Shown piece after piece: positions 9,421 through 21,508 of a DNA stretch of 64,000 bases (positions are counted from its first letter, which is position 1; each line of letters begins with the position of its first letter). The stretch spans positions 35,404,595-35,468,594 of the forward strand of contig CM066989.1 in the NCBI GenBank assembly GCA_033977485.1. Reading direction: 5' to 3'. Below the pieces are notes generated by a model that was given only the letters and a program-made list of their open reading frames with translations, was not told the DNA's origin and searched no databases. This stretch comes from Hydrangea macrophylla. Lineage: Eukaryota; Streptophyta; Magnoliopsida; Cornales; Hydrangeaceae. A program made the translations under genes and the position numbers.

Positions 9421-11844
9421 GATTGTGGATGCCGGCATTTGGGCCCACTTTTTAAACAATTTTCAATTTTTAAAGAGTCGCCACTTAATTTTTAAAGAAA
9501 AATTAAGAAACCATTTTAAAAGCAAACCGATCTTTTGCAAAACCAAAGATAAACTGGGTCCGGGGATAATGGAATGAGAGGGGAAGGAGCCCGGCGGACT
9601 AAAACACCCCCTCTCATCCTATCTCGCGATAGGCCTCTACTCAACATCCTTTTTAATCGAATTATTAATCTAAGCATGCCCTCAACTAATACATATATAC
9701 ATATACATTACACAAACATGTTGGAAATGGTGTAAAATTGCTAACGACCAAATATCATTCATAAGCCACGTAATTCAAGTAACAAGCAACATGATATGTA
9801 ATAGAGAACTAGAAAACATACCCGGGATCCGGCTGCGAATATTAGACGTACAATGCATGCAAGAACAAAATAAAACCTAAGAAAAGGTCTCTAACACATC
9901 TAAACACATAAGGCAAGGCCTAGTCTAAGGTGTCGCACATGGAGTCGAAAATCAATATAAATCAAAGAATGGAATGAACTAGAAAAAGGTTGAGAAATTG
10001 TACCTCAAATGCGCTACAAAACAAATAGTTAGTCCACATGCTTCAAACAAAATATGATATCAAATAATCAATCCTAAACTTCTAGCTTAAACCTATCAAT
10101 CATGGAAGGAATTGACCTATTCTTGGATTCCTTCTAATTAGTTGGAAATATATCACCTCTATAGATATACAAGTCTCAACTAGGAGCCAATGCAATGTCC
10201 ATATAGGGGTAGTATAATCCCAACATGATCATAAGGAACTCACAACTAAGTCAATAAAATGCAACTTGACCAAATGCAAAATAAGTCCTAATCACAACAT
10301 ACATGAATGAATGCATGAATATGAACAAGGATGAGATATGAATTTATTCACTAATTTGGATCACTTAGCCTCTGGATTTAAGCTAAATTATCATTATTCA
10401 AAACATGGTTTGAGTCCTAAGACATTAGGAGACCATCTAAGTTGAAATAAATAAGATTAGACAAAAACAGTAGCAGTTTTTATGAATTACAGAGAGCAGA
10501 CCAGACTTTCAAAGCTAAAAACACCATAGTTCCAACGGTTGGATCTTAATGATTTTTGGATATGATATGCCTCTGTGCGTCTAGTTTCTATCCCAAAAAG
10601 AAAATCAAGGTTTGAATGGTTAGATCTCTGGGAATAGGGAAAATACTAGACATCACTCAGGAATCTGCAACTCTCTGTCCAGAGATCTTGTACGATTTTT
10701 TACAAATAGTACAAAAATGAGAAACACTTAGATCTTTTTAGGGTATCTTCCTAACACATTTAACCACTTAGAAAAAATTATTTGAAGTCAAGAAAACTTG
10801 GTTAAGGTTCTGATCTATCAATTTTAAAACGGGTTTACAGTTCTGAAATTCTGGACAGAGATTTGTTTATCTTGAAATCATAGGACCAAACCATCTTAGA
10901 CATGGAGATTCATTAAAACAAAAATCACAGAGGTACTTGGATGAGTTATGAACAACCTCCAATTGTTCTCATCCCATTCCAATGGACCATGATTTAATGA
11001 AAAAATCGTTGATCACAGTGGGTTTAGGGATTTACTGCACCATTGCTAGATTAGTGTTCATATTTTGAATTAACTCAAACAACACCTAGTTCCTCTCCCA
11101 AATATATGATCCTTGAGGAATATAGAATTATTTGACTAAGTTCTCCTCCCAAATTAATGGTCCTTGGAGATTTAAACAAAACCAAACCCACATGAACCTT
11201 CAAAGAACATAGAGAGAGTTCTATGGGATTCTCAAGTTGAAGGCTCCAAGTCATGAATTATGACTTTGAATCCACCAAACATGTATGGGTACAACTATGA
11301 TCAACCTAATCCCCATATAAATCATAGGATTATAGGAAAGTAAGGAATCAAACTCAATTCAATAAGATATGTAAAATCTCATGAATCTTATGAGGAAAAT
11401 AGAAATGAAGAATCAAAGTTTATTTAGAGAAATTGGAACACAAATTCTTCAAAACCAAACTTATTTTAAACCCGAGGCGCCAAGTAGATCCAAATTAATG
11501 AAACACTATGAGATTCAATCACAAATTCTAAGTGGTGTGTGATGAAATGAGGTAAGAAGAGAGGTTTTGAAAATGTGTAAAGATCCAAGAACTATGAATT
11601 TGTGATTGATCTTGCCTAATTCTACAAAGGATTGAGAGGTTACCTCTATGACCTCAAAGATTTCTTCTATCTCTTGTGAAGTGCTTCCAAAAATCTTCAA
11701 ATTCTTCTCCAATTCTTCAAGTTCTTCAAGAAAACTCTCTTTTTCTCTCTCTCAAATCTCTCTATTGTATATATATCACTCTTGTATATTAGTTTTGATC
11801 CAAAAATCAAGTGGAAGTCCCCCAATAATGGAGATGAAGGTCTG

Positions 11845-11852
11845 TTTATATA
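11845..11852 (-). promoter_or_regulatory. Putative TATA box of the E LTR
   Basis: The minus strand reads GGTCTATATAAACAG. A TATA-like site lies at the equivalent place in the LTRs of D (39444-39451) and F (about 15675-15684), in each case roughly 100 bases downstream of the palindrome array in element orientation. Confidence 0.55.
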
Positions 11853-11949
11853 GACCAACATTACAAGGTTAAATGGGTAAATTCGGGTGAGAACCCATGG
11901 GCAAAGTTTTCTTCTAGAACATGTGAGAAAAGTAGTCTGTTACAGCGCG

Positions 11950-12030
11950 CGGCACTCGACAAATTGCCAGCGCCACTCGCTGAGTGCCGGGCGGCACTCA
12001 GTGAATGCCGGGCGGCACTCAGCGAGTGCC
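11950..12030. repeat. Array of short GGCACTC/GAGTGCC palindromes in the E LTR
   Basis: Repeated near-palindromes of the form gcggcactcagtgaatgcc, each able to form a small hairpin. Equivalent arrays are present in F (15793-16040) and D (39558-39650) with different copy numbers and substitutions. Confidence 0.75.
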
Positions 12031-12561
12031 ACCGTTTTCTCCGCGTGCCGCGGCTAACAGAATTTCTGCCTTTTTTTTTTAATTTTCAAAATATATATTA
12101 CCAAAACTTAATTATTAACAAATTATATACTAATGTACTTATATTTGTAATGCACTTTATTAAGATACACCCATATGCATGGTATATATTCTAATATATC
12201 ATTTTATTTCTTTCTTTTCTTCTCTCTCTTTTCTTCTTTCTTCTTTTTTTCTTTTCTTTTCTTTTCTTTTCAAAACTCTTTTCCTCTTTTCTTTTGAAGA
12301 CTTCTTTCATATTATATCTCTTTTTTTTTTAATGAATTCTCAGGCTGATTTCCTCACATGTTATTCAATGTTCGGGTTTCCCCCAAATACCCAATTTCCC
12401 TCTCTTTTTCTTATTTTGAACTTTAAAATTTGTCTTGAAGAATCTTTAAAGGATTTGAATTTTCCGAAAAATCTTCAAATTTCACCGGTCATCGTCATCA
12501 TCGGTCTTTAGAGGTAACCAATCCCTAGATTTGACATTTGGTCAAAATCGGGGAGTCTACA

Positions 12562-13216
12562 ATGCTGTTTTCTTAGAGGATGATTATATCATGAACCATA
12601 AACTTAAAGGAAGAATAGATGTGAGAGAAATAGATGGAGAACACTCTATTCCTCTAACAACTGATAACGATGTATGACAAGAAAATATCACTTCTTCACC
12701 CATTTCCGCACCGGCACCTCGTCGTGTTGGGAGGATGGTCAGCCAACCTGACGGAGTTGTTCTTGGGAGAAGTTTTTGAAGTGGTCCCTATTGAATTTGA
12801 ATATGATCCTACCTCGTATGAAAAGGCAATGGCTGATGTTGATTCAACTCATTGGGTTAAAGCTATGAAGGCTGAGTTGGAATCTATAGATTCTAATCAG
12901 GTCTAGGATCTTGTAGAACTTTCTGCCTATATTAAACTCATTGGCTATAAGTGGGTCTACAAGGGGAAAAGAGGATTTGATGAAAAGGTTGAACCTGTAA
13001 GGCAAGGCTTGTAGCAAAAGGTTATACTCAGAGGGAGGTCATTGACTATGAGGAAACCTTCTCGCCGGTAGCCATGCTCAAGTCCATCATAATAATCTTA
13101 TGCATTGCTGCATGCCTAGATTATGAGATCTGGCAGATGGATGTCAAGACTGCATTCTTGAATGGCAATCTTGAGGAGGGCATCTATATGCAGCAACCAG
13201 AAGGGTTCATAGCTGG
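12562..13216 (+). pseudogene. Copia element A pol, segment 1 (integrase C-term to RT start)
   Basis: Plus-strand Ty1/copia polyprotein fragment, homologous to the intact frame of element B. It begins at FLEDDYIMNHKLKGRIDVRE, runs through YEKAMADVDSTHWVKAMKAELESIDSNQV, and ends at the RT motif TAFLNGNLEEGIYMQQPEGF. Stops (for example after SNQV at 12904-12906) and frame changes make it non-functional. It is bounded on the left by the E LTR and on the right by solo LTR F, and it continues at 16253. Confidence 0.88.
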
Positions 13217-15674
13217 TGTGGATATCGTAATTATTCTACCCACAGCATTTTCGTTTAAAACCTTTTTCAAGTTCAAAATTCAAATACAAACGAGTCGCCA
13301 CTTAATTTTTAAAAGGAAAAATTAAGAAACCCTTTTAAAGGAAAACTGATTTTTTGCGAAACCAAAGACAAACTGGGTTCGGGGATTATGGAATGAGAGG
13401 GGAAGGAGCCTGGCGGACTAAAACACCCCCTCTCATCCTATCTCGTGATAGGCCTCTACTCAACATCTTTTTTAATCGAATTATTAATCTAAGCATGCCC
13501 TCATCTAATACGTATATACATATACATTACAAAAGCATAATTGCTAATGATAAAATAGCATTCAAAACCACTTAATTCAAATAGCAAGCAAAATAATATG
13601 CAAAATAAGGAACTAAAAAACTTACTCGGGATCCAGCAGCGAATATTTAAACGTGCAATGCATACAAAAGTAGAAATCCTAACAAAAAAGTCTCTAATAC
13701 ACATATACACATAAGGCAGGACCTAGTTCTAAGGTGTCACACATGGAGTCAGAAATCAAAAAAAGAACGGAGAGTAAATAAACTGGAGAAGGGTTGAGAA
13801 TCATACCTCAAATAGTGCTATAAAACAAAAGGTTAGTCCACATGCTTTAATCAAGATATAATATGAAATTTTAGATAACATCCTTAAACTTCTAACTTAA
13901 ATCTATTAAGCACGAAAGGATTGACACAGCTATGAATTCCTTCTAATTAGTTGGAAATGTACCATTTCTATAGATATACAAGTCTCAATGAGGAGCCAAT
14001 GTAATGTCCATATAGAGAGGGTATGATCCCAACAAGGTCACAAAGAATTCACAATTAGGTTCAATCAAATGCAACTTAATCCTAACACAAAATGAGTTCT
14101 AAGTATAAGCATCAATCTATATGGATGAATGTATATGAATACATGAATATGAACAAAAACAAGCTACGAACTATTCATTGATTTGGATCATTTAACTTCT
14201 GGATTTAGGTTTAACTAATCATTATTGAGACATGTTTTAAGCCCTAGGTCATAGAAAAGTCATTCAAACCATTATTTACAAAGTTTGTCAAATTTGTCAC
14301 AAAATTCTGAAAATTGCAGAGAGCAGACCAGAACTTCAAAAATAGAAAAAGCATGCTTCCCATGGTTTGATGTCAATGAATTTTGGACACAAGATGCCTC
14401 TGTGAGTCTATTTTCCAATCCAAAAAGAAATATCAAAGATCAACGGTTCAATCTATGGGAATTAGACAAACATTAGACATCACTCAGGAATTTACAACTC
14501 TCTGTCCAGAGTTTTTGTTTGATTTTCTAAAAATAGTAAATAAATCCGAGAGGCTCTATTTTTTTAGGGGATCTTGTTAACACATTAAACTTCATAGAAA
14601 AAATATTTGAGGTGAAGAATACTTGATTATGCTCTGATTTACTTATTTCAAAAAGGTGTTACTGTTCTGAAATTCTGGACAGATTATGGTTGCTTCACAA
14701 AACCTATGACCAAACAACTTTAAACATGAAATCTCATTAAAACAAAATAGTGGTATGACTTTATGTTATTGACACTCTCCAATTGGTTTTGTTTAATTCC
14801 AACGGTCCATTATTTAGCTAAAAATCTTTGATCAAAGTTGGTTTATGAATTCACTGCACCATTGTCAAGTCTCATTTGTGTTAAATTTATCTATCAAGCC
14901 ATGGAGATTGGCTTAACCCAAATTACTTATCCTTCCACTTGATGGTCATTGGAGACTAAGGACACTTATTCTTATTAGATTTCAATGGAGTATGGAGAAA
15001 CTTCATGAAATCTCAAAATAATGAACCTAAACCATGGAAGAAGGTTTAGACCCATTGACCAAACATACCAATATCAACCTTAATCCTCTTGTAAATCGTG
15101 GTTTTATAGGAAGATTAATGGATTCAAAGTCAAGGGATTCAAATAACACATTGAAGGTCTCATGAATCCCTAGAGATGAACATAATCAAAAGAAAAAGAA
15201 AGATCAAAGCTCAAATAACATCCAAGTTAACTTCATGATTTACTTAACCTTAAACCTTAGGTTAGTTTGATCCAAACCAATAAAAAATGAAAGTTCAATC
15301 ACAATATTAGTGGTGTATGATGAAATGAGGTGGGAAAAGAGTTTTTGAAAATGTGTAAAAGGTCCTAAAGAACTCTATGTATTGTGATTGAACTTAAATT
15401 AAAGATTAATTAACTAGAGGTTACCTCCAAATGTCCTTAACTTCAAAGTTTTTGGAAGTCTCCCAAAAGTGACTCAAGCTCTTCTTCCTTTAGCTCATAA
15501 AACTTCTTAATTCTTCTTCAACCTTTCTAAGATTATCTCCTAACTGTATCAAAGAATTTGAAAAGATTCAAAGAATGAAGAGATTCAAGATAAGGTTTTA
15601 AACTGCAAGTTGAGATCCAAGACTAAAAAAACAAGACTCAAAATCAAGATTCTTTGTAATGGGATATGCATCCC

Positions 15675-15684
15675 CTATATATAG
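15675..15684 (-). promoter_or_regulatory. Putative TATA box of solo LTR F
   Basis: ctatatatag, symmetric, at the place matching the E and D TATA sites. Inferred from conservation of position. Confidence 0.4.
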
Positions 15685-15792
15685 GCAAACTTTAGAGGGT
15701 TATTTCAGTAAATTTGCAGTAAAAACCCTCATCCCGGATGTCCTTTTGAAGGTACAAAATGTACTATTTCCAAGTAGATTGCCACAAAAATG

Positions 15793-16040
15793 TGGCACTC
15801 AACGGAGATGGAAGCGGCACTCAGTAAGTGCCAGAACGGCACTCACTGATTGCCGAGGGGCATTCACTGAATGCCGGATCGACACTTAATGAATGCCGTG
15901 GACAACTCCGCGGACTATTGTCTTTTCTGGAATTCTGATTTTCGCAGCATTTGGTGCAATTTTACGGTGGTCAGTGAATGCCGGTGCGGCACTTACTGAC
16001 TGCCGACTGGCAATGAGAGAGTGCTGTAGCGGCATCCCAT
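15793..16040. repeat. Palindrome array in solo LTR F
   Basis: Two blocks (15793-15901 and 15968-16040) of gcggcactcagtaagtgcc-type near-palindromes. They are more numerous and more diverged than in E. They lie upstream of the TATA-like site in element orientation. Confidence 0.7.
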
Positions 16041-16252
16041 AACTGTCGCTGACAATACCATGTGCCATTTTCTTCTATCTTTCCCTTTCCTTTTTCTTTT
16101 TTTCCTTTCTTTCTTTTTGTTTGAATTGAAGAGTCTTTTGAAGAGCTTGAATCACCCTGGAAAACCTCAGGTTTGTTCGGACATTGTCATCATCGGACTT
16201 GGAGGTAACACTCCCCTTAATTCGACGTTTGGTCAAAATCGGGGTGTCTACA

Positions 16253-17299
16253 GTTGGTGGGAAAGGTAACTTGGCATGCAAGTTGCAAAAGTTCATTTAT
16301 GGGCTTAAGTAGACATCTAGGAGTTGGAACATTCACTTGGACCAAGAGGTCAAGTCATTTGGTTTCATACAGAATTTGGATGAGCCTTGTGTATACAAGA
16401 AATGTAAAGGTAAGGTGGTGGCCTTTCTTGTGCTTTATGATGACATTCTACTCATTGGGAATGATATAGGGGCATTGTCATCAATTAAGGTTTGGCTAGC
16501 AAGTACTTTCGATATAAAGGATCTAGGAGGGGCGAGCTATATCCTTGGGATAAAGCTCTTTTAGGATCTTACGCGAAAGATAATGGGATTATCTCAAGCT
16601 GGTTATATCGAGAAGGTACTAACTAGGTTTTCCATGGATAACTTGAAGAAAGGTTTATTACCTTTCAGGCATGGTTTAGCGTTCTCCAAGGACCAGTGTC
16701 CTAAGACACAGGAGGAGAGGAATTGCATGGCAGGAGTTCCCTATGCTTCGGTAGTGGGAAGTCTCATGTATGCGATGTTATGCACTAGACTAGATATCTG
16801 CTTTACCGTTGGTATGGTTAGTAGATATCAGTCGAATCCTGGTCTAGAGCATTGGAAAGCCGTTAAGTACATTCTTAAGTACTTGAGAAGGACTAAAGAT
16901 TAAATGCTTATGTACGACGGGGATGAGATGATTCCAATGGGATACACTGATTCAAACTTTATGTTAGATAAAGATTCGAGGAAGTCGAAATTCGGACATC
17001 TCTTTGCCTTTGGAGGTGGTGCTGTCAGTTAGAGTAGCATTAAGCAGAAATGCATTGCAAACTCGATTAACTATAGAAGCTGATGGCTGCCTGTGAACCC
17101 ATAAAGGAAGCTGTTTGGCTCAAGAAGTTCTTTATGGAGCTTGGGGTGGTACCAGCGTTGCTGTCACTTATTAAGCTATACTGCGATAATAGTGGGGCAG
17201 TGGCTCAGTCCAAGGAGCCAATGAACCACGGAAAGGGAAAGCACGTAGAGCGGAAATATCATCTAATTCAAGATATTGTTCAAATGGAGATGTGATTGT
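16253..17299 (+). pseudogene. Copia element A pol, segment 2 (RT and RNase H)
   Basis: Continuation of copia A after solo LTR F: KSFGFIQNLDEPCVYKKC, then the RT catalytic region FLVLYDDILLIGND. The usual YVDD has lost its Val here and reads LYDD. It continues with LSQAGYIEKVLTRFSMDN, PYASVVGSLMYAMLCTRL and the RNase H region ending GKGKHVERKYHLIQDIVQ. Several stops (after KLF at 16561-16563, after RRTKD near 16902) and frame changes mark decay. At 17299 the sequence is cut by copia B; it resumes at 25824 with VTKIATADN-type sequence. Confidence 0.9.
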
Positions 17300-18779
17300 T
17301 GAAGAAAAAATAGGTTTAAATTAAAATTTTAAACGCGCAGCGGAAAGATTATGTTTCAAAAACTTGTTGGTAGCCCAGGATCTACTACTCGTCAATTCCA
17401 TAGATGCGTACAAGAGTTATACCTTAGTGTCTTGAACCCAATTATGAAATCTCTAACTTTCAGCAGCTTCTACTAGATGGTGTTCACTCTTATGACTCCT
17501 GCGGATGCTCCTAGAGAGGCTAGGGTTGGTGGGAACCCTAATAGAGAGAATAGAGAAGGTTTTGGGAAACCTAAACAGTTTCTGCAGCTTCTACGTATAA
17601 AAATGACGATTAGCAATATTCAGTACGCAGCTGCCCTATTTATAGATTCCCAGAACCGATCTAACGTTCGACCGATCAAAGTGATCTCGATTGATCGAAC
17701 CTTCGATCGATCAAAGCACCTTCAATCGATCGAAAAGACTTCAATCGATCGAGACTACTTCGATCGATCGAACCTGCCATGAAAAGATCCTCATGTGCCT
17801 TTCCAAGTATCCTGGCGGAGTTAAGAGTGGGACCTCCTAGGCTCTTTATTGTTGGCTCAGATCAGTTGATTAATTACCATGACCAAACTCTTTGATCAGC
17901 AAATTGATCGACTGATCAGTTAACGTTTACTCCACTATAAAATGATAACTAAACTCCAATGCAAAAGAACATATCCGAAGCGATAACTAGACTTGTATGT
18001 TGTACTAATGTCCTTCTACCGTCAGCATTCGCAATCATATTCAGGTAGTCGGATAAATGGTCACTGTCAACCTGAATCATTATTACTTCTTGAATTCCTT
18101 GAGTCCCATTCACCTTTCATGATTACCAAACATGTTGATAACTCTTATCAACAAGACTGCAGTACTCAGTAATCAACTTGGTGACATACTCAAGGGAATG
18201 CTTACTCTGATTTAGAGGGTAGATTCTATCTGGACAATATATGTTCACAACCCTATGAACATGACATACCCAAGATACCCAGGTGTTGATCTTTTATAGA
18301 CCTCACTGATTGGTAAGTCAAAGCAGTCATATCCACTGTCTGTGTTCATAATCGTCTCAAGATTGAGAACACGTACCTTATACAAGTTATGAGTTCCTAT
18401 TGACTGTTGACAGCCTTAAGTGTCAATTGTAAAGCTAAGGTCCGTCAATGCACTATAAGCACTAGTGTATTAACTAAGAGTTACACTCTAGTGATTGAGA
18501 TTCATCACTCTATCCAATGGTAGTCAATCATGCTACAATGTATACCTGATGAGATATCCAGTCTCATCATCCACTGTGACAAGTTCTAAGTATCAATGAA
18601 TAGTAAATCATCTCATTGTATGCATCTCATACATACACAAATTATTTACTATGATACTTAAGGATTAAACAATCATCTCATGAAAGAAACATACATAATG
18701 AAATGCAAAGCTGATATCCATATATTAAAATGCTAACGTCTAATACATAAAGCAATGGTTTGAGGGCACAAACCCAACA
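17300..18779 (-). mobile_element. 3' LTR of copia B (1480 bp)
   Basis: Plus strand starts TGAAGAAAAAATAGG and ends CAAACCCAACA. The minus-strand start is TGTTGGGTTTGTGCCC. A TATA-like CTATAAATAG (minus, 17636-17645) lies next to an array of atcgatcga palindromes (about 17655-17780). No gene is inside. Confidence 0.93.
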
Positions 18780-18800
18780 AACTCCCACTTACACTCACAA
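18780..18800 (-). promoter_or_regulatory. Polypurine tract region of copia B
   Basis: The minus strand reads AAGTGGGAGTT directly before the LTR start. The homologous site in copia A (25951-25961) reads AAGTGGGGGTT. Confidence 0.75.
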
Positions 18801-20420
18801 CTATACAGGATTACATCTAAGACCTAGACTATCTAGATGACGATCAAAGACCTTCTGTGGCAAGGCCTTTGTAAACGGATCAGCAAGATTGTCAGCGGTG
18901 GCAATCTTAGTGACAATCACATCTCCACGTTGAACAATATCTCGGATAAGATGATATTTCCGCTCTACGTGCTTCCCCTTTCCATGGTTCCTTGGCTCCT
19001 TGGACTGAGCCACTGTCTCACTATTATCACAATAAACTGTAATAGGTGACAGCGACGCTGGTACCACCTCGAGCTTCATAAGGAACTTCTTGAGCCAAAT
19101 AGCTTCCTTTGCGGCTTCACAAGCAACCACATACTCAGCTTCTGTAGTTGAGTCTGCAATGCATTTCTGCTTAATGCTCCTCCAATTGACAGCACCACCT
19201 CCCAAGGTAAAAAGATGACCGGACGTCGACTTCCTGGAATCTTTATCTGACATAAAGTCCGAGTTAGTGTATCCCACTGGAATTAACTCACTACTGTCGT
19301 ATATAAGCATGTAATCTTTAGTCCTTCTCAAGTACTTAAGAATGTGCTTAACAGCTGTCCAGTGCTCTGGACCTGGATTCGATTTATACCTACTGACCAT
19401 GCCTACGGCATAGCAGATATCTGGTCTAGTGCATAACATCGCATACATGAGACTTCCCACTGCCGAGGCATAGGGAATTCCTGACATGCGATTTCTCTCC
19501 TCCTGTGTCTTAGGACACTGGTCCTTGGAGAACGCTAAACCATGCCTGAAAGGTAACAAACCTTTTTTTGAATTATCCATTGAAAACCTAGTCAGCACCT
19601 TATTGATATATCCATCTTGAGATAATCCCATTATCTTTCGCTTACGATCCCGAAAGAGCTTTATCCCAAGAATATAGCTCGCCTCTCCTAGATCCTTCAT
19701 ATCGAATGTACTAGCTAGCCAAACCTTGACCATTGACAATGCTGCTACATCATTTCCAATGAGCAGAATGTCGTCAACATAAAGCACAAGAAAAGACACC
19801 ACTTTTCCTTCACACTTCTTGTATACACAAGGTTCATCGAGATTCTGTATATAACCAAACAACTTGACCGCTTGGTCAAATCGGATGTTCCAACTCCTAG
19901 ATGCCTGCTTAAGCCCATAAATGGACTTTTGCAACTTGCATACTAAGTTACCTTTCCGACCAGCTATGAACCCTTCTGGTTGCTGTATATAGATGTCCTC
20001 CTCAAGATTGCCATTCAAGAATGCAGTCTTGACATCCATCTGCCAGATCTCATAATCTAGGCATGCAGCAATGGATAAGAGTATCCTGATGGACTTGAGC
20101 ATGGCCACCGACGAGAAGGTTTCCTCATAGTCAATGCCCTCCCTCTGAGTATAGCCTTTCGCTACAAGCCTTGCCTTAAAGGTCTCAACCTTTCTATCAG
20201 ATCCTCTTTTTCTCTTGTAGACCCACTTGCAGCCAATGGGTTTAATGTTGGCTGGAAGCTCTACAAGATCCCAAACCTGATTAGAATCTATAGATTCCAA
20301 TTCAGCCTTCATAGCTTTAACCCAATGAACTGAATCAACATCAGCCATTGCCTCTTCGTATGTGGCAGGATCAGATTCAGATTCTATGGAGACAGCTTCA
20401 AAAACTTCTCCTAAGAACAT
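18801..20420 (-). CDS. Copia B reverse transcriptase-RNase H, open 539-codon frame
   Basis: The best preserved copia frame in the window. RT (about residues 20-270) copies element RNA into DNA and shows WVYKRKRGSDRKVETFKARL, TAFLNGNLEEDIYIQQPEGF and the catalytic FLVLYVDDILLIGND intact. RNase H (about residues 390-520) degrades the RNA strand and shows YTNSDFMSDKDSRKSTSGH and IADSTTEAEYVVACEAAKEA. It ends LGLRCNPV*, 22 bases before the 3' LTR. The methionine at 20420 is internal to the original polyprotein, so this is a surviving part of gag-pol and no native start is implied. Function of this copy is doubtful because upstream domains are broken. Confidence 0.9.
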   Translation of the reverse strand: MFLGEVFEAVSIESESDPATYEEAMADVDSVHWVKAMKAELESIDSNQVWDLVELPANIKPIGCKWVYKRKRGSDRKVETFKARLVAKGYTQREGIDYEETFSSVAMLKSIRILLSIAACLDYEIWQMDVKTAFLNGNLEEDIYIQQPEGFIAGRKGNLVCKLQKSIYGLKQASRSWNIRFDQAVKLFGYIQNLDEPCVYKKCEGKVVSFLVLYVDDILLIGNDVAALSMVKVWLASTFDMKDLGEASYILGIKLFRDRKRKIMGLSQDGYINKVLTRFSMDNSKKGLLPFRHGLAFSKDQCPKTQEERNRMSGIPYASAVGSLMYAMLCTRPDICYAVGMVSRYKSNPGPEHWTAVKHILKYLRRTKDYMLIYDSSELIPVGYTNSDFMSDKDSRKSTSGHLFTLGGGAVNWRSIKQKCIADSTTEAEYVVACEAAKEAIWLKKFLMKLEVVPASLSPITVYCDNSETVAQSKEPRNHGKGKHVERKYHLIRDIVQRGDVIVTKIATADNLADPFTKALPQKVFDRHLDSLGLRCNPV

Positions 20421-21508
20421 ATATCTATTAGGCTGGCTGATAATACTCCAACTACGACAAGGTATCGGTGCGGAAAATGGTTAAGAAGTGGTATTTTCTT
20501 GATTTACATCGTTATCAACTGCGGGTAGGACTGATGGCTCTCCTTCTATTTCTCTCAGATCTATCCTTCCCTTAGGTTTATGGCTCATGATATAATCATC
20601 CTCCAAGAAGATAGCATTTGTGCTAACAAACACTTTCTGTTCTCTCTGATCATAAAACTACCATCCATAAGTACCCTTTGGATATCCTATAAAGTAACAT
20701 ACTTCCGATCTAGAATCGAATTTGCTCATCTTTCCTTTCAGCACATGTGCCGAACACCCCCATATCCGGAGATGTTGCAAAGAAGGCTTGCGCCTAATCC
20801 ACATCTCCCGTGGTGTCCTGGGAACAGATTTGCTTGGTACTAGATTTAGTAGGTATGCAGCGGTTTCCAAAGCATAACCCCAAAGGAATAATGGCAACTC
20901 TGAATAACTCATCATCGACCTAGTCATGTCTAAAAGAGTCCGATTCCTTCTCCCCGCTACACCATTCTGCTGAGGTGTACCAGGTGTAGTCAACTATGAC
21001 AGAATCCCATTTTGTATGAGGTGATCAATAAACTCATTAGAGAGGTATTCGCCACCTCGATAAGATCAAATGGCCTTCATATGTGTGCCCAATTGCTTCT
21101 CCACTTCAGCCCTAAACTCTTTGAACTTTTTAAAGGCTTCAGACTTGTGCTGCATTAGGTACACATATCCATACCTAGAGTGGTCATCGATAACTGTTAT
21201 GAAATACTCATAATCACCCCTTGCTCTAATATTTATTGGTCCACACACAACAGTATGAACTAATTCCAACAATGCATTGGTTCTATTGCCCTTTGCAGGA
21301 AAGGGACTTTTGGTAATCTTACCCTTTAAACAAGACTTGCAGACTTCCATTGGTTCGAGAACCAAATCGCCAAGACCCCTTCTTTGACTAGTCTGCCAAT
21401 CCTATTTAGATTGATATGGCCAAGCCTCATATGCCAAAGCCTTGTTGGATTAGTGGAAGGTTCCTTTCTTTTAGGTGGTATAGTTACCACTGAGTTATTA
21501 AGTTTCAT
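20421..21508 (-). pseudogene. Copia B integrase, broken
   Basis: The HHCC region starts at LWHMRLGHINLNRIGRLVKE and passes a frame change near 21340 into VCKSCLKGKITKSPF. The core has FITVIDDHSRYGYVYLM with the first catalytic Asp. After GTHMKAI the expected IRSDRGGEY reads stop-SYRGGEY: CGA to TGA and Asp to Tyr, so the second catalytic Asp is lost. The third residue is lost too: [14 protein letters not shown] where the family has Glu before RRN. The C-terminal part continues [20 protein letters not shown]. Insertion by this copy's own integrase would be impossible. Confidence 0.9.

Larger units (their letters stand above)
9424..12561 (-). mobile_element. 5' LTR of Tat-type gypsy element E (3138 bp)
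   Basis: On the minus strand it begins TGTAGACTCCCCGATTTTGACC at 12561 and ends GGCATCCACA at 9424, three bases from the extended PBS. The right end abuts copia coding sequence (frame of element A at 12562), which fixes the boundary. The sequence is collinear with solo LTR F and with the LTR of element D. The common landmark near the PBS side is ctgggtccggggattatgg followed by caccccctctcatcctatc. The LTR has a TATA-like site and a palindrome array listed below; the rest is AT-rich and non-coding. Confidence 0.9.
13217..16252 (-). mobile_element. Solo LTR F of the E/D gypsy family (3036 bp)
   Basis: Begins (plus strand) TGTGGATATCG and ends TGTCTACA, the same ends and orientation as the E LTR, with no PBS or internal sequence on either side. 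The copia frame of element A resumes immediately beyond. It is therefore the product of recombination between the two LTRs of a former full element. It carries the family landmarks: the ctcatcctatctcg block near 13431, a TATA-like site at 15675-15684, and a palindrome array. Divergence from E is visible throughout, so the two insertions are independent. Confidence 0.92.
13212..16257. repeat. 5-bp target duplication around solo LTR F
   Basis: gctgg at 13212-13216 and gttgg at 16253-16257 flank the LTR with one mismatch. Removing the LTR and one copy restores the copia RT reading (IAGGKGNLACKLQK), matching IAGRKGNLVCKLQK in element B. Confidence 0.8.

Noticed and set aside
12179..12511. 110-codon Phe/Ser-rich plus-strand frame
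   Set aside because: Comes from the pyrimidine-rich part of the E LTR; low complexity.
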